Shown: piece by piece, positions 33,459 to 41,261 of the stretch | How the letters are laid out: every line of letters starts with the position of its first letter | Numbering within the stretch: the first letter of the stretch is position 1 | NCBI GenBank assembly: GCA_023421735.1 | Contig: JAEZSP010000079.1 | Location: forward strand, 62,001 to 126,000 | From: Bacillota bacterium | Lineage (GTDB): Bacteria; Bacillota_A; Clostridia; Christensenellales; Aristaeellaceae | DNA: 64,000 nt | Direction of reading: 5' to 3' | Program-made: the position numbers and the translations under genes | Notes under the pieces: model-generated | Told to the model about the DNA's origin: nothing | What the model saw: the letters and a program-made list of their open reading frames with translations, nothing else | The model's database searches: none

Positions 33459-34715
33459 ATGGGCCAGGTATTGCGCATCCACGGCGGCATGCGCCTCGAA
33501 GGTGAGGTCTGCGTCGGCGGCGGAAAAAACGCTGCCGTTGCGGTGATTCCCGCGGCGCTTTTAGCCGACGCGCCCTCGGTCATCGAAAACGTGCCGAATA
33601 TCGAGGACGTTCATGTCCTCATCCGGATGCTCGAGTGGCTCGGCGCGAAGGTGGAATTCCAGGGAACCACCATGCGAATTGACCCGCGCGGGCTGAATCG
33701 CTATGATCCGCCCTATGAGCTGGCGTGCAAAATGCGCGCGAGCTATTATCTGTCTCCTGTGTTAATGGGGGTTTTCGGGAAATCAAATGTCCCCATGCCC
33801 GGCGGTTGCGACATCGGCGCACGCCCCATTGATCAGACCATCAAGGGGATGACCACCCTGGGTGCGCAGGTCGATACGATCGGTGGCATCATCAACGCCT
33901 CTTGCGGTCTGCTTCGCGGCGGGGACATCTTCCTCGATTTGCCCTCCGTGGGCGCCACGGTCAATTCCATGCTCACCGCCGTCTCCGCCGAGGGACTTAC
34001 GCAGATTCACAATGCGGCGAAAGAGCCGCACATCGTCGATCTGGCGAACTTCCTTTCCGCGATGGGCGCGAACGTGAAGGGCGCGGGCACCGACATCATC
34101 CGTATCCGCGGCGGACGTCACCTGCACGGCGCGAATTACACCATCATCCCCGATCAGATTCAAACCGGCACGCTCATGATCGCAACCGCCGCGACCGGCG
34201 GCGACGTGACCATTACGGGCGCCATTCCCACACATATGGAGTCTTTAACGGCGAAGCTTCTCGAAATGGGCGTCTCGGTCTATACCGAGGACGACCTCAT
34301 TCGCGTGCGCTCGAACGGCGTGTACCGCTCTGTGAACGTGAAAACGCTTGGCTATCCCGGGTTCCCGACCGACCTGCAGCAGCCGCTTTCGGCGCTTCTC
34401 ACCATTGCGCGCGGCACCTCCATCGTTACGGAGACCATCTTCGAAAACCGCTTCCGGTTCCTCGACGAGTTGCGCCGCATGGGGGCCAATGTTCGTGTGA
34501 TCGAAACAACCGCCATCATCACCGGCGTCGATCAGCTCGTCGGTGCGCGCATCAGCGCCACCGATCTGCGCGCGGGTGCCGCCATGGTCGTCGCGGGTCT
34601 CATGGCCAGCGGCGTCACCGACATCAGCGGCGTTGACTACATACAGCGCGGTTACGAGAATATGGATAAAAAGCTCATTTCACTCGGCGCACGGATCGAA
34701 CTCGTCGATGCGTGA
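33459..34715 (+). CDS. murA: UDP-N-acetylglucosamine 1-carboxyvinyltransferase
   Basis: A 418-residue enzyme of the first committed peptidoglycan step, adding enolpyruvate from phosphoenolpyruvate to UDP-GlcNAc in the cytoplasm. Lys-Asn at 23-24 (GGGKNAA) and the catalytic loop MPGGCDIGARPID with C117 (fosfomycin target Cys) are visible. The end region YIQRGYENMDKKL is typical. ATG 33459 is one base after the fmdB stop. The frame upstream is fmdB shadow. Low-GC and clostridial genomes often have two murA copies, and this may be either. A terminator follows at 34744. Confidence 0.93.
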   Translation: MGQVLRIHGGMRLEGEVCVGGGKNAAVAVIPAALLADAPSVIENVPNIEDVHVLIRMLEWLGAKVEFQGTTMRIDPRGLNRYDPPYELACKMRASYYLSPVLMGVFGKSNVPMPGGCDIGARPIDQTIKGMTTLGAQVDTIGGIINASCGLLRGGDIFLDLPSVGATVNSMLTAVSAEGLTQIHNAAKEPHIVDLANFLSAMGANVKGAGTDIIRIRGGRHLHGANYTIIPDQIQTGTLMIATAATGGDVTITGAIPTHMESLTAKLLEMGVSVYTEDDLIRVRSNGVYRSVNVKTLGYPGFPTDLQQPLSALLTIARGTSIVTETIFENRFRFLDELRRMGANVRVIETTAIITGVDQLVGARISATDLRAGAAMVVAGLMASGVTDISGVDYIQRGYENMDKKLISLGARIELVDA

Positions 34716-34743
34716 TCCGCAGCGGATCCTTCATCAATCAGAG

Positions 34744-34777
34744 CGGCGCGGGGTGAAAACCCCGCGCCGTCGATTTT
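34744..34777 (+). terminator. Terminator of murA
   Basis: A perfect 11-bp stem CGGCGCGGGGT/ACCCCGCGCCG with loop GAAA, followed by TCGATTTTA. Confidence 0.75.
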
Positions 34778-35102
34778 ATAGGAGGCGCAGAAGCGCCATA
34801 TAAGCGACCGTGCCGGCAAATATGCTGACGAATGCGTTCTTTTTCCAGATTTGAAGCGCAGCGACTAGGAGCACGGCGATCAGTTGCGGGAGCCAGCCCA
34901 CCTGCGCCTGAAACGACGTGCCGCGCAGGCAATAGATTACGAGCACCGCCATGATCGCTTCCGGGAGCGCCACGGCAAGCCGGCGCACAATGGCCGGAAC
35001 GCCCTTCTTCCCGCCAAATAGGAGGTAGGGAACCGCGCGCGTGAACCATGTACAGGCGGCGATGATCAGGATCGCGAGCGCGATGTATGTCGTTGCGTTC
35101 AT
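34776..35102 (-). CDS. azlD: Branched-chain amino acid exporter small subunit, AzlD family
   Basis: A 108-residue protein with about four membrane helices (YIALAILIIAACTWFTRAVPY, EAIMAVLVIYCLRG, WLPQLIAVLLVAALQ, FVSIFAGTVAYMALL). The TRAVPYLLF motif is characteristic of AzlD. ATG 35102 overlaps the azlC stop by 4 bases. AzlCD exports branched-chain amino acids or analogues such as azaleucine in Bacillus. The substrate here is not known. Confidence 0.88.
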   Translation of the reverse strand: MNATTYIALAILIIAACTWFTRAVPYLLFGGKKGVPAIVRRLAVALPEAIMAVLVIYCLRGTSFQAQVGWLPQLIAVLLVAALQIWKKNAFVSIFAGTVAYMALLRLL

Positions 35103-35797
35103 GCGCTGCGCCTCCTTAAAAAGGTCAAATCCTTGACAAATGCGAGGAAGAGCGTCGAAACGGCGAGGGCCGGGAGAATGAATTTGTCGGGGCCCAGGAC
35201 AAACAGGAAGAAAAGCGCGCTCACACCGCCCACAAGCGCGGGCACATGGCTCCTAGCCTTTCGCCACTGATCGATTACGACCGTCGTAAAAAATGCAGTG
35301 GCGGCAAAGTCGATGCCCGAAAGGTCGATGGGCAGTACGTCGCCGGAGATTGCGCCGAATGCACAGGAGAAAATCCATGTGACATGGCAGCAAATGAGGA
35401 TCAAAAGCGTCGCGCGCGATTCGTCTATGTCCGGCGGACACGCGAGCGTGCACAGCGCGGAATACGCCTCGTCCGTCAGCGTGAGCGCCATATAGGGATA
35501 CCGGATCCCGCCCGCGCATCTGAATTTTTCGACGAAGCCGAGACCGTAGAACATGTGACGCGCGTTGATGAAAAGCGCCATGAACGCGAGTGCGTAAAGC
35601 GGTGCGCCTGCCGCAAGGAGCGGCACCATCACGATCTGCATGGAGCCCGCGTAAATAAACGCCGCGGACAGGATCGACCAAATCGGCGCGTAACCCGCTT
35701 CGGTCATCATAATCCCGAACGCGATTCCAATAAATAAATAGGAAAGTAAAAACGGAGCCGTCTTGGAAAGCGCAAATCGCAACTCCCGCATGGGCAT
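35099..35797 (-). CDS. azlC: Branched-chain amino acid exporter large subunit, AzlC family
   Basis: A 232-residue membrane protein with family motifs LSYLFIGIAFGIMMTEAGY, FIYAGSMQIVMVPLL, FINARHMFYGLGF and LTDEAYS. ATG 35797 is chosen because GGAGG lies 8 bases upstream. An ATG 12 codons earlier overlaps that ribosome binding site. It pairs with AzlD through a 4-base overlap. The operon is divergent from the cytidylate-kinase-like gene. An Lrp regulator, frequent near azlCD, is not seen. Confidence 0.9.
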   Translation of the reverse strand: MPMRELRFALSKTAPFLLSYLFIGIAFGIMMTEAGYAPIWSILSAAFIYAGSMQIVMVPLLAAGAPLYALAFMALFINARHMFYGLGFVEKFRCAGGIRYPYMALTLTDEAYSALCTLACPPDIDESRATLLILICCHVTWIFSCAFGAISGDVLPIDLSGIDFAATAFFTTVVIDQWRKARSHVPALVGGVSALFFLFVLGPDKFILPALAVSTLFLAFVKDLTFLRRRSA

Positions 35798-35851
35798 CAC
35801 CTCATCCTCCATGATACCATGTTGCCATGCAATCAAAAAAGGGGGAGATCG

Positions 35852-35880
35852 TTGAAAATTTCGGTTAATCGTGGTAAAAT
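35852..35880 (+). promoter_or_regulatory. Promoter of the cytidylate-kinase-like gene
   Basis: TTGAAA and TAAAAT with a 17-base spacer, leaving a ~93-nt 5' UTR before ATG 35980. Confidence 0.7.
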
Positions 35881-35979
35881 ACGGGTAGATAAAGCATACG
35901 GATTGCCGATGTGCCGCCGCCGGACGGTCGGCAGGACGGCGATCCGAAACGGAAAATGTTCCGGAACGGAGGGATCGTT

Positions 35980-36582
35980 ATGGGAAACAGGGTCATCGCA
36001 ATCAATCGCCAATTTGGCAGCGGCGGACATGAAATTGGCAAGCTGCTGTCGGAAAAGCTGGATGTCCCGTTCTACGACAAGGCTCTGATCCGGCTCGCCT
36101 CCGAGCGCAGCGGGCTGAACCCCGAGCTGATTGAGCGCGAGGAGGAGCGCAAGACGAACCAGTGGCTGTACGCGGGACTCACGGACACCAGCCAGTCCAT
36201 CCTCAATAACCTGCCGCCCACCGATATTACATTCGCCATTCAGCGCGACATCATTCTCGACGCCGCACGCCAGGGCGATTGCGTGATCGTGGGACGATGC
36301 TCGGACGCCATTCTCAAGGAAACGGATGCGCGCGTGCTCTCGGTGTTCATCGCCGCGCCATTCGACGATCGGGTCAGGCGCAAAATGGAGATTATGGGCA
36401 TGGAGGCGCACGAAACCGCTTCGACCGTCCGCAAGACGGATAAGCGCAGAAAGGCCTACTATAACTTCAACACCGGCCTCGAATGGGGCAAGCCCGAGAA
36501 TTATGATCTATGCGTGAACAGCTCGGCGCTCGGCGTCGAGGGCGTCGTTGAAATCCTTGCAAAGCTGTTTGAAAAACTGTAA
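35980..36582 (+). CDS. Cytidylate kinase-like family protein
   Basis: A 200-residue P-loop kinase-like protein. ATG 35980 follows CGGAGGGA. The P-loop is INRQFGSGGHEIGK near residue 8, a form common in clostridial cytidylate-kinase-like proteins distinct from true Cmk. Later motifs are CVIVGRCSDAIL and the lid DKRRKAYYNFNTG. The substrate may be a nucleotide but is unproven. It is monocistronic, followed by a weak hairpin at 36592-36617. Confidence 0.82.
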   Translation: MGNRVIAINRQFGSGGHEIGKLLSEKLDVPFYDKALIRLASERSGLNPELIEREEERKTNQWLYAGLTDTSQSILNNLPPTDITFAIQRDIILDAARQGDCVIVGRCSDAILKETDARVLSVFIAAPFDDRVRRKMEIMGMEAHETASTVRKTDKRRKAYYNFNTGLEWGKPENYDLCVNSSALGVEGVVEILAKLFEKL

Positions 36583-36591
36583 AAGCGAAAA

Positions 36592-36617
36592 CCCCCGGCG
36601 CCGATTCGGCGTCGGGG
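36592..36617 (+). terminator. Weak terminator-like hairpin
   Basis: A 12-bp GC stem with one wobble after the cytidylate-kinase-like gene. No T run follows (ATTCTC), so termination is uncertain. Confidence 0.4.
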
Positions 36618-36646
36618 ATTCTCATACATAAAAGGAGGAGAGCCCC

Positions 36647-37729
36647 ATGAACAGTCGATACGCATTCGCGCCCGACTACGAGAACCTGGTTCGGGCGGCG
36701 AAAAACGAATGGGTTGCGCGCGTTCCGCTCTACGACCACCTCGTGGATATGCCGAAGATCGAGGAAATGTCTGGCACCGAGGTCGGCGCGCTGATCGGCG
36801 CGTCGGATGCGGGCGAGAGGCGCGAGGGCTTCCGCCGCTATTGGGCGTTTTTCCGCGATCTGGGTTACGACGCCGCGCCGTTCGAATGCTGCATCACGTC
36901 CGCGCTCATTGACGGCGGCGCGCTCGGCGCACACAAGGAAGGCTGCATCAAGACGCGCGAAGATTTCGAACGCTATCCTTGGGACGAAATCGAAGCGCGT
37001 TACGTTCAGGCGTTTGCGCCGCGGTTTGCATCCCTTCTGGAAACGTGCCCGCCGGGCATGAAGGCCGTGGGCGGCGTCGGGAACGGCGTTTTCGAGATCG
37101 TGCAGGACCTGGTTGGTTACATCAACCTCTGTTTTTTGCGCGCGGACGACGAGGAACTGTATGCGGATCTGTTCGCGCGGGTGTCCGCACTCATGCATGC
37201 CATCTGGTCCTGGTTTTTGCCGGCCTATGGGGATGCGTACTGCGTTGTGCGCGCGGGGGACGATCTGGGCTTCCGTTCCTCCACACTTCTTTCAAAGGAA
37301 GATTTGCGCGCGCACGTGTTTCCGTGCTATCGTTCGATCGTCGATCTGGCGCACGCGCACGGCAAGCCGTTTTTGCTCCATTCCTGCGGAAATCTCCTCC
37401 CTGTCATGGACGAGCTGATCGACCAAACAGGCATCGACGCCAAGCACTCCAACGAGGACGCCATCGCGGAATTCCCCGTCTGGGTGGAACGCTTCGGGAA
37501 ACGAATCGGCAATTTCGGCGGGTTGGACGTAAACGATCTTTGCCTGAAGACCGAGGCGGAGATTGAGGCGCGGGTGTTTGAATGCCTTGACCGCATCCGG
37601 GCAATCCCCGGTCACGGCGGCGTGGCGTTCGGCTCGGGCAACTCGATCCCGGTTTATGTGCCTGCGTCGGGCTACCGCGCCATGAACGAGGCCGTGCGCA
37701 AATGGCGGCAGGACCGGGCGGCGGAATGA
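36647..37729 (+). CDS. Uroporphyrinogen decarboxylase-fold protein 4 (zinc-site type)
   Basis: A 360-residue UroD-fold protein with ATG after AAAGGAGGAG. Unlike the three at 2.5-6.7 kb, it keeps the His-x-Cys-Gly zinc motif (FLLHSCGNLLPVMD near residue 245) seen in MtaA-type corrinoid methyltransferases. The C-terminal loop is HGGVAFGSGNSIP. It is therefore the best methyltransferase candidate of the four. No corrinoid-binding protein or reductive activator lies nearby. It is convergent with fumC with only one base between stops, and no terminator is evident. Confidence 0.78.
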   Translation: MNSRYAFAPDYENLVRAAKNEWVARVPLYDHLVDMPKIEEMSGTEVGALIGASDAGERREGFRRYWAFFRDLGYDAAPFECCITSALIDGGALGAHKEGCIKTREDFERYPWDEIEARYVQAFAPRFASLLETCPPGMKAVGGVGNGVFEIVQDLVGYINLCFLRADDEELYADLFARVSALMHAIWSWFLPAYGDAYCVVRAGDDLGFRSSTLLSKEDLRAHVFPCYRSIVDLAHAHGKPFLLHSCGNLLPVMDELIDQTGIDAKHSNEDAIAEFPVWVERFGKRIGNFGGLDVNDLCLKTEAEIEARVFECLDRIRAIPGHGGVAFGSGNSIPVYVPASGYRAMNEAVRKWRQDRAAE

Positions 37730-37730
37730 A

Positions 37731-39101
37731 TCAGATCATCTGTTCCGGGTGAAACACCGCATCGAACTTTTCGGGCGTCAAAAAGCCGAGCTGCACGCAC
37801 GCTTCCTTCAGGGAGATATTCTCCCGGAACGCAAGCTTGGCGGTCTTCGCGGCGTTGTCGTACCCGATGTAGGGGTTGAGCGCGGTTACCAGCATCAGCG
37901 AGTTGTGGAGGTTGTGGCGCATCTTTTCCCGATTGGCGGTGATGCCCGCGGCGCAGTGCGCGTCAAACGATTGGATGGCGTCGGCGAGCAGCCGTACGGA
38001 TTGAAGGAAGTTGTAGATGAGCACCGGCATGAAGACGTTCAGTTCGAAATTGCCCTGCGATGCGGCGAATCCCACCGCCGCATCGTTGCCCATCACCTGA
38101 ACGGCGACCATCGTCACCGCCTCCGACTGGGTGGGGTTGACCTTGCCCGGCATGATGGAGCTTCCGGGCTCGTTTTCCGGGATGAAAATTTCACCCAGCC
38201 CGTCGCGCGGGCCGCTGGCAAGCCACCGCACGTCGTTTGCGATCTTCATCATGTCGGCGGCAAGCGCTTTGAGCGCGCCGTGCGCAAAGACCAGATCGTC
38301 CTTGGCGGTGAGCGCGTGGAACTTGTTTTCGGCGGTCGTAAACGCCTTGCCCGTCAGGCTGGATACGACCTTGGCGACCTCCTCGGCAAATCCCTTTGGG
38401 CAATTCAGTCCGGTGCCGACAGCCGTGCCGCCCAGTGCCAGTTCATGAAGCCCCGGCAGAGCCAGCGCGAGTTGCTTTTTTGTCTTCTGGAGCATGCCGC
38501 GCCAACCCGAAATTTCCTGTGAGAACGCGATGGGCGTCGCATCCTGCAAGTGGGTGCGTCCGGTCTTGACGACGCCCTCGTTTTCTGCTTCAAGCCGCAG
38601 GAAGGTCGCGGTCAGCGCGTCCATGGCGGGCATGAGATGGTCCTCGATGGCGATCGCCGCCGCGATGTGCATGGCGGTTGGGAACGTGTCGTTCGAGGAT
38701 TGGGACATGTTCACGTGGTCGTTGGGATGGCACAGCTTTTCACCGAGAATTTCGTTCGCACGGTTTGCGACAACCTCGTTCGCGTTCATATTGGACTGCG
38801 TGCCGCTGCCCGTCTGCCAGACGACGAGCGGAAAGTGCTCGTTGAGCGATCCCGTGATCACCTCGTCACATGCCTGGCAGATGGCGGCGAGTCGCTTTTC
38901 GTCCATTTGATCGGGTACGAGCCGGCTGTTGGCGATCGCAGCCGCCTTTTTGAGAAGGCCGAAGGCGTGCGTGATCTCCCGGGGCATGACCTCGCCCCCG
39001 ATTCGGAAATTGTCCTTGCTGCGTTGGGTTTGCGCGCCCCAATATTTGTCCGCGGGCACGCGCACCTCGCCCATCGAATCCCGCTCGATGCGATCCGTCA
39101 T
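37731..39101 (-). CDS. fumC: Class II fumarate hydratase
   Basis: A 456-residue soluble enzyme interconverting fumarate and malate. ATG 39101 follows CGGAGG. The superfamily signature [13 protein letters not shown], the substrate site [14 protein letters not shown] and [13 protein letters not shown] are present, as is [11 protein letters not shown]. Aspartate ammonia-lyase shares the signature, but the N-terminus ([20 protein letters not shown]) and overall pattern favour fumarase. Class II fumarase is oxygen-stable and iron-free. It has its own promoter at 39159-39188. Confidence 0.9.
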   Translation of the reverse strand: MTDRIERDSMGEVRVPADKYWGAQTQRSKDNFRIGGEVMPREITHAFGLLKKAAAIANSRLVPDQMDEKRLAAICQACDEVITGSLNEHFPLVVWQTGSGTQSNMNANEVVANRANEILGEKLCHPNDHVNMSQSSNDTFPTAMHIAAAIAIEDHLMPAMDALTATFLRLEAENEGVVKTGRTHLQDATPIAFSQEISGWRGMLQKTKKQLALALPGLHELALGGTAVGTGLNCPKGFAEEVAKVVSSLTGKAFTTAENKFHALTAKDDLVFAHGALKALAADMMKIANDVRWLASGPRDGLGEIFIPENEPGSSIMPGKVNPTQSEAVTMVAVQVMGNDAAVGFAASQGNFELNVFMPVLIYNFLQSVRLLADAIQSFDAHCAAGITANREKMRHNLHNSLMLVTALNPYIGYDNAAKTAKLAFRENISLKEACVQLGFLTPEKFDAVFHPEQMI

Positions 39102-39158
39102 ATTCTGCCTCCGTTTCAGTCGCAAGCCGCCTTGCAACCGTTTTTTTGCCTGAACTTT

Positions 39159-39188
39159 ATTATATCGGACATGTACCCCAAGAGGCAA
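39159..39188 (-). promoter_or_regulatory. fumC promoter
   Basis: Minus-strand TTGCCT and TATAAT with 18-base spacing, about 58 bases before ATG 39101. Confidence 0.7.
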
Positions 39189-39223
39189 TCCCCCTTTCGC
39201 ATCTCGCTGATCCCATCAGCCAT

Positions 39224-39253
39224 TTGACGGCGTCTCGCGGCACATGGTATAAT
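39224..39253 (+). promoter_or_regulatory. Promoter of the peptide deformylase gene
   Basis: TTGACG and TATAAT with 18-base spacing, 20 bases before ATG 39274. Confidence 0.8.
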
Positions 39254-39273
39254 GGGAAAAAGGGAGGTATTAT

Positions 39274-39768
39274 ATGGTAAGAAAAATTTTGCTCCTCGGC
39301 GATGAAACCCTGTATGAAAAATCCGACCTCGTTTCTCAGGCGGAGCTTTCGCAGCTTCAACCGGTTGTCCGTGACCTGCACGACACGCTGATGGACTTCC
39401 GTGTGCGTTACGGCGCGGGTCGGGCGATTGCGGCGCCGCAGATTGGCGTCATGAAGCGCCTCATCTACATGCACGTGGATCACCCCGTTGCGCTCATCAA
39501 CCCCACGATCCGGTTCCCGGATGGCGGGCTGATGGAGGTGTTGGACGACTGCATGTCCTTTCCCGGCCTGTACGTCAAGGTCATGCGGCACGACCGCTGT
39601 GTCGTGCAATACCGCGACATGGACTGGAACGAGTGCGAAATGACGCTCGAGGGCGATCTTTCCGAGCTCATTCAGCATGAATATGACCATCTCGACGGCA
39701 TTCTCGCCGTCATGCGCGCAAAGGACGAGCGCTCCCTCGTCATGAAGAAGCGCCCCATTTTCAATTAA
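39274..39768 (+). CDS. def: Peptide deformylase, atypical motif variant
   Basis: A 164-residue metallo-hydrolase that would remove the formyl group from nascent proteins. Motif 3 is intact (QHEYDHLDG, H135-E136-H139). Motif 1 is GRAIAAPQIG with Ala51 instead of the second Gly. Motif 2 is DDCMSFPG (C93) where most have EGCLS. The ribosome binding site is GGGAGG. Its stop overlaps the convergent LysR stop by 8 bases. No fmt or ribosomal gene is near. It could be a second, divergent deformylase, with the housekeeping copy elsewhere, or one acting on a different N-formyl substrate. Confidence 0.82.
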   Translation: MVRKILLLGDETLYEKSDLVSQAELSQLQPVVRDLHDTLMDFRVRYGAGRAIAAPQIGVMKRLIYMHVDHPVALINPTIRFPDGGLMEVLDDCMSFPGLYVKVMRHDRCVVQYRDMDWNECEMTLEGDLSELIQHEYDHLDGILAVMRAKDERSLVMKKRPIFN

Positions 39769-40693
39769 TCTGCGTAAAGGCGACCTTGTTTTTCGCCTCG
39801 AATAACTTATCGATAAAGCGCCGATCCAGATCGGAGAGTTTGTAGTCCGCATGATAAACCAACGTGTCCCGGTGGCGGGGCATCACGCCGTCGCACCGCC
39901 GCTGCATGAGCGAATACCGCAAGAGCGGTTCGGGCGGTACGGGGGAAACCCACATATAGGTGCTCGGAATGTTTGCCAATAGCTCGAACTGGGTCGAGCG
40001 TTCATAGACGTAAATCGCCTGCCGCTCGTTGAGGTTTTCGCGCTCCGGCGCAGGCGATGCGAGGTAGGGCGTGCGAACGTCGCCCTGAAAGATTTCGACC
40101 ACGTGATTAAGGTCCGCCGCCTCCACGTTTTTCAGATAGGCAAGCGGCGACTGACTGGATGCAAGCACCACGTATTCAAACTCCCAGATCGGCTCCGTTC
40201 GCATGTTTTTGCGCTTTACATAATCCATGAAAAAGGGCTCCTCCGCGACGGGATAGCGGATGATACCCATATTAAACCGTCCCTCGGCGATGAGGTCGAT
40301 GGTTTGCACGGAGTTTGTTTCCCGCAGCTTGATGGACAGGGGTTTGTCGAAGTCGAGGGTCGATGAAAACCGCGCGACGCCCTCAGCGATATAGCTCCCG
40401 CGCGGAATGGAAATGGAAAAGGTTTGCTTGTCCGGCTCGTCGTCGTGCGCGAGCGCCTCAATCTGGGAAACCTGCTTGAGGATGGCGCGCGCGTGTTCCA
40501 GCAGGTTGCGCCCCTTTGGCGTTGGAATCACGCCGCGCGGTGTGCGTTCAAAGACGGTGATGCCGCAGCTCGATTCGAATTCGCGGATCGCCTTGCTGAG
40601 GCTGGGCTGGGTGATGTAGAGGTTCTCCGCCGCCTCGGTAATGGAGCCGGTTCGCTCCACTTCGACGGCATATCTGAGGTGCTGTATGTTCAC
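39761..40693 (-). CDS. LysR family transcriptional regulator
   Basis: A 310-residue regulator. GTG 40693 is used because GCGGAGG lies 7 bases upstream and it gives the canonical N-terminus (NIQHLRYAVEVERTGSITEA). The helix-turn-helix is residues 17-36 (AAENLYITQPSLSKAIREFE). The effector domain occupies the rest. It has no neighbouring target gene on its strand. A strong promoter at 40899-40927 leaves a ~200-nt leader. The regulated pathway is unknown. Confidence 0.9.
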   Translation of the reverse strand: MNIQHLRYAVEVERTGSITEAAENLYITQPSLSKAIREFESSCGITVFERTPRGVIPTPKGRNLLEHARAILKQVSQIEALAHDDEPDKQTFSISIPRGSYIAEGVARFSSTLDFDKPLSIKLRETNSVQTIDLIAEGRFNMGIIRYPVAEEPFFMDYVKRKNMRTEPIWEFEYVVLASSQSPLAYLKNVEAADLNHVVEIFQGDVRTPYLASPAPERENLNERQAIYVYERSTQFELLANIPSTYMWVSPVPPEPLLRYSLMQRRCDGVMPRHRDTLVYHADYKLSDLDRRFIDKLFEAKNKVAFTQIN

Positions 40694-40898
40694 TGGCCGT
40701 CCTCCGCTTTCCTTCGTCTCACCGCGAGCGCCGTGCGCGATGAAGTGGTTGTCGTCTTGTGCAGGGCATTGATTCCGTTTCGTTGCAAAATGCAAAGTCA
40801 CCTGGATCGGATGTTTCTCGTGGCGCGGTATGCGTCCCAAGGCTTGCCCAGATGACGGGACGGGAATATCCGCATCTTTGCGCGCCATTCCATTCGAT

Positions 40899-40927
40899 AG
40901 TATAATATTGTTCCCGGTCACTGTCAA
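40899..40927 (-). promoter_or_regulatory. Promoter of the LysR gene, overlapping a forward promoter-like site
   Basis: Minus-strand TTGACA and TATACT with 17-base spacing. On the plus strand TTGCGC and TATAAT (40878-40906) overlap it face to face. Between 40694 and 40898 and between 40928 and 41016 I see no gene. Confidence 0.65.
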
Positions 40928-41016
40928 CAGCGCTGCGCCGTGCCTGAATTGACAAAAACCTTTCAATTCCATTATATCCACATGTGGCTTATGTGTAAAG
41001 CGAAGGTTTGCGTGTG

Positions 41017-41046
41017 TTGACATGAGCGGAAGCGGCATGGTATAAT
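41017..41046 (+). promoter_or_regulatory. Promoter of the CNNM/CorC gene
   Basis: TTGACA and TATAAT with 18-base spacing. Transcription would begin near 41053, leaving a ~210-nt leader before ATG 41262. Confidence 0.8.
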
Positions 41047-41052
41047 AGCCGC

Positions 41053-41261
41053 ATCGGATCAAATCGGAAGGGAACCAATATGTCCGAAGACGGCGATAGT
41101 CCGGCGGAGATGCCTCCGTCAGGTACCTACAGATACATACGACTGGCACAGTTCGCATCCCGTGCGCCGGGAAGGCGAGCTGTGCTTTGTTTGTGTTCGG
41201 CTTCGGATTGCGCATCGATCCGGGAACAGAAAAAGGCGCATCATAAAGGCGGAGGAATCAA
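41053..41261 (+). promoter_or_regulatory. Structured 5' leader, candidate riboswitch of unknown class
   Basis: An 8-bp closing helix (GTCCGAAG 41082-41089 with CTTCGGAT 41201-41208) encloses three elements. These are a hairpin CGGAG/CTCCG (41105-41118), an unpaired stretch, and a long hairpin of 11 bp (41146-41156 with 41175-41185, one wobble) topped by TCCCG/CGGGA. The ribosome binding site GGCGGAGGA follows. The leader does not show the M-box, yybP-ykoY, ydaO or T-box consensus that I know. A 65-codon open frame at 41080 covers it but lacks a ribosome binding site. Ion sensing would suit the downstream gene (inference). Confidence 0.5.

Noticed and set aside
41053..41261. M-box magnesium riboswitch
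   Set aside because: The characteristic conserved internal segments are absent, so the leader is left unassigned.
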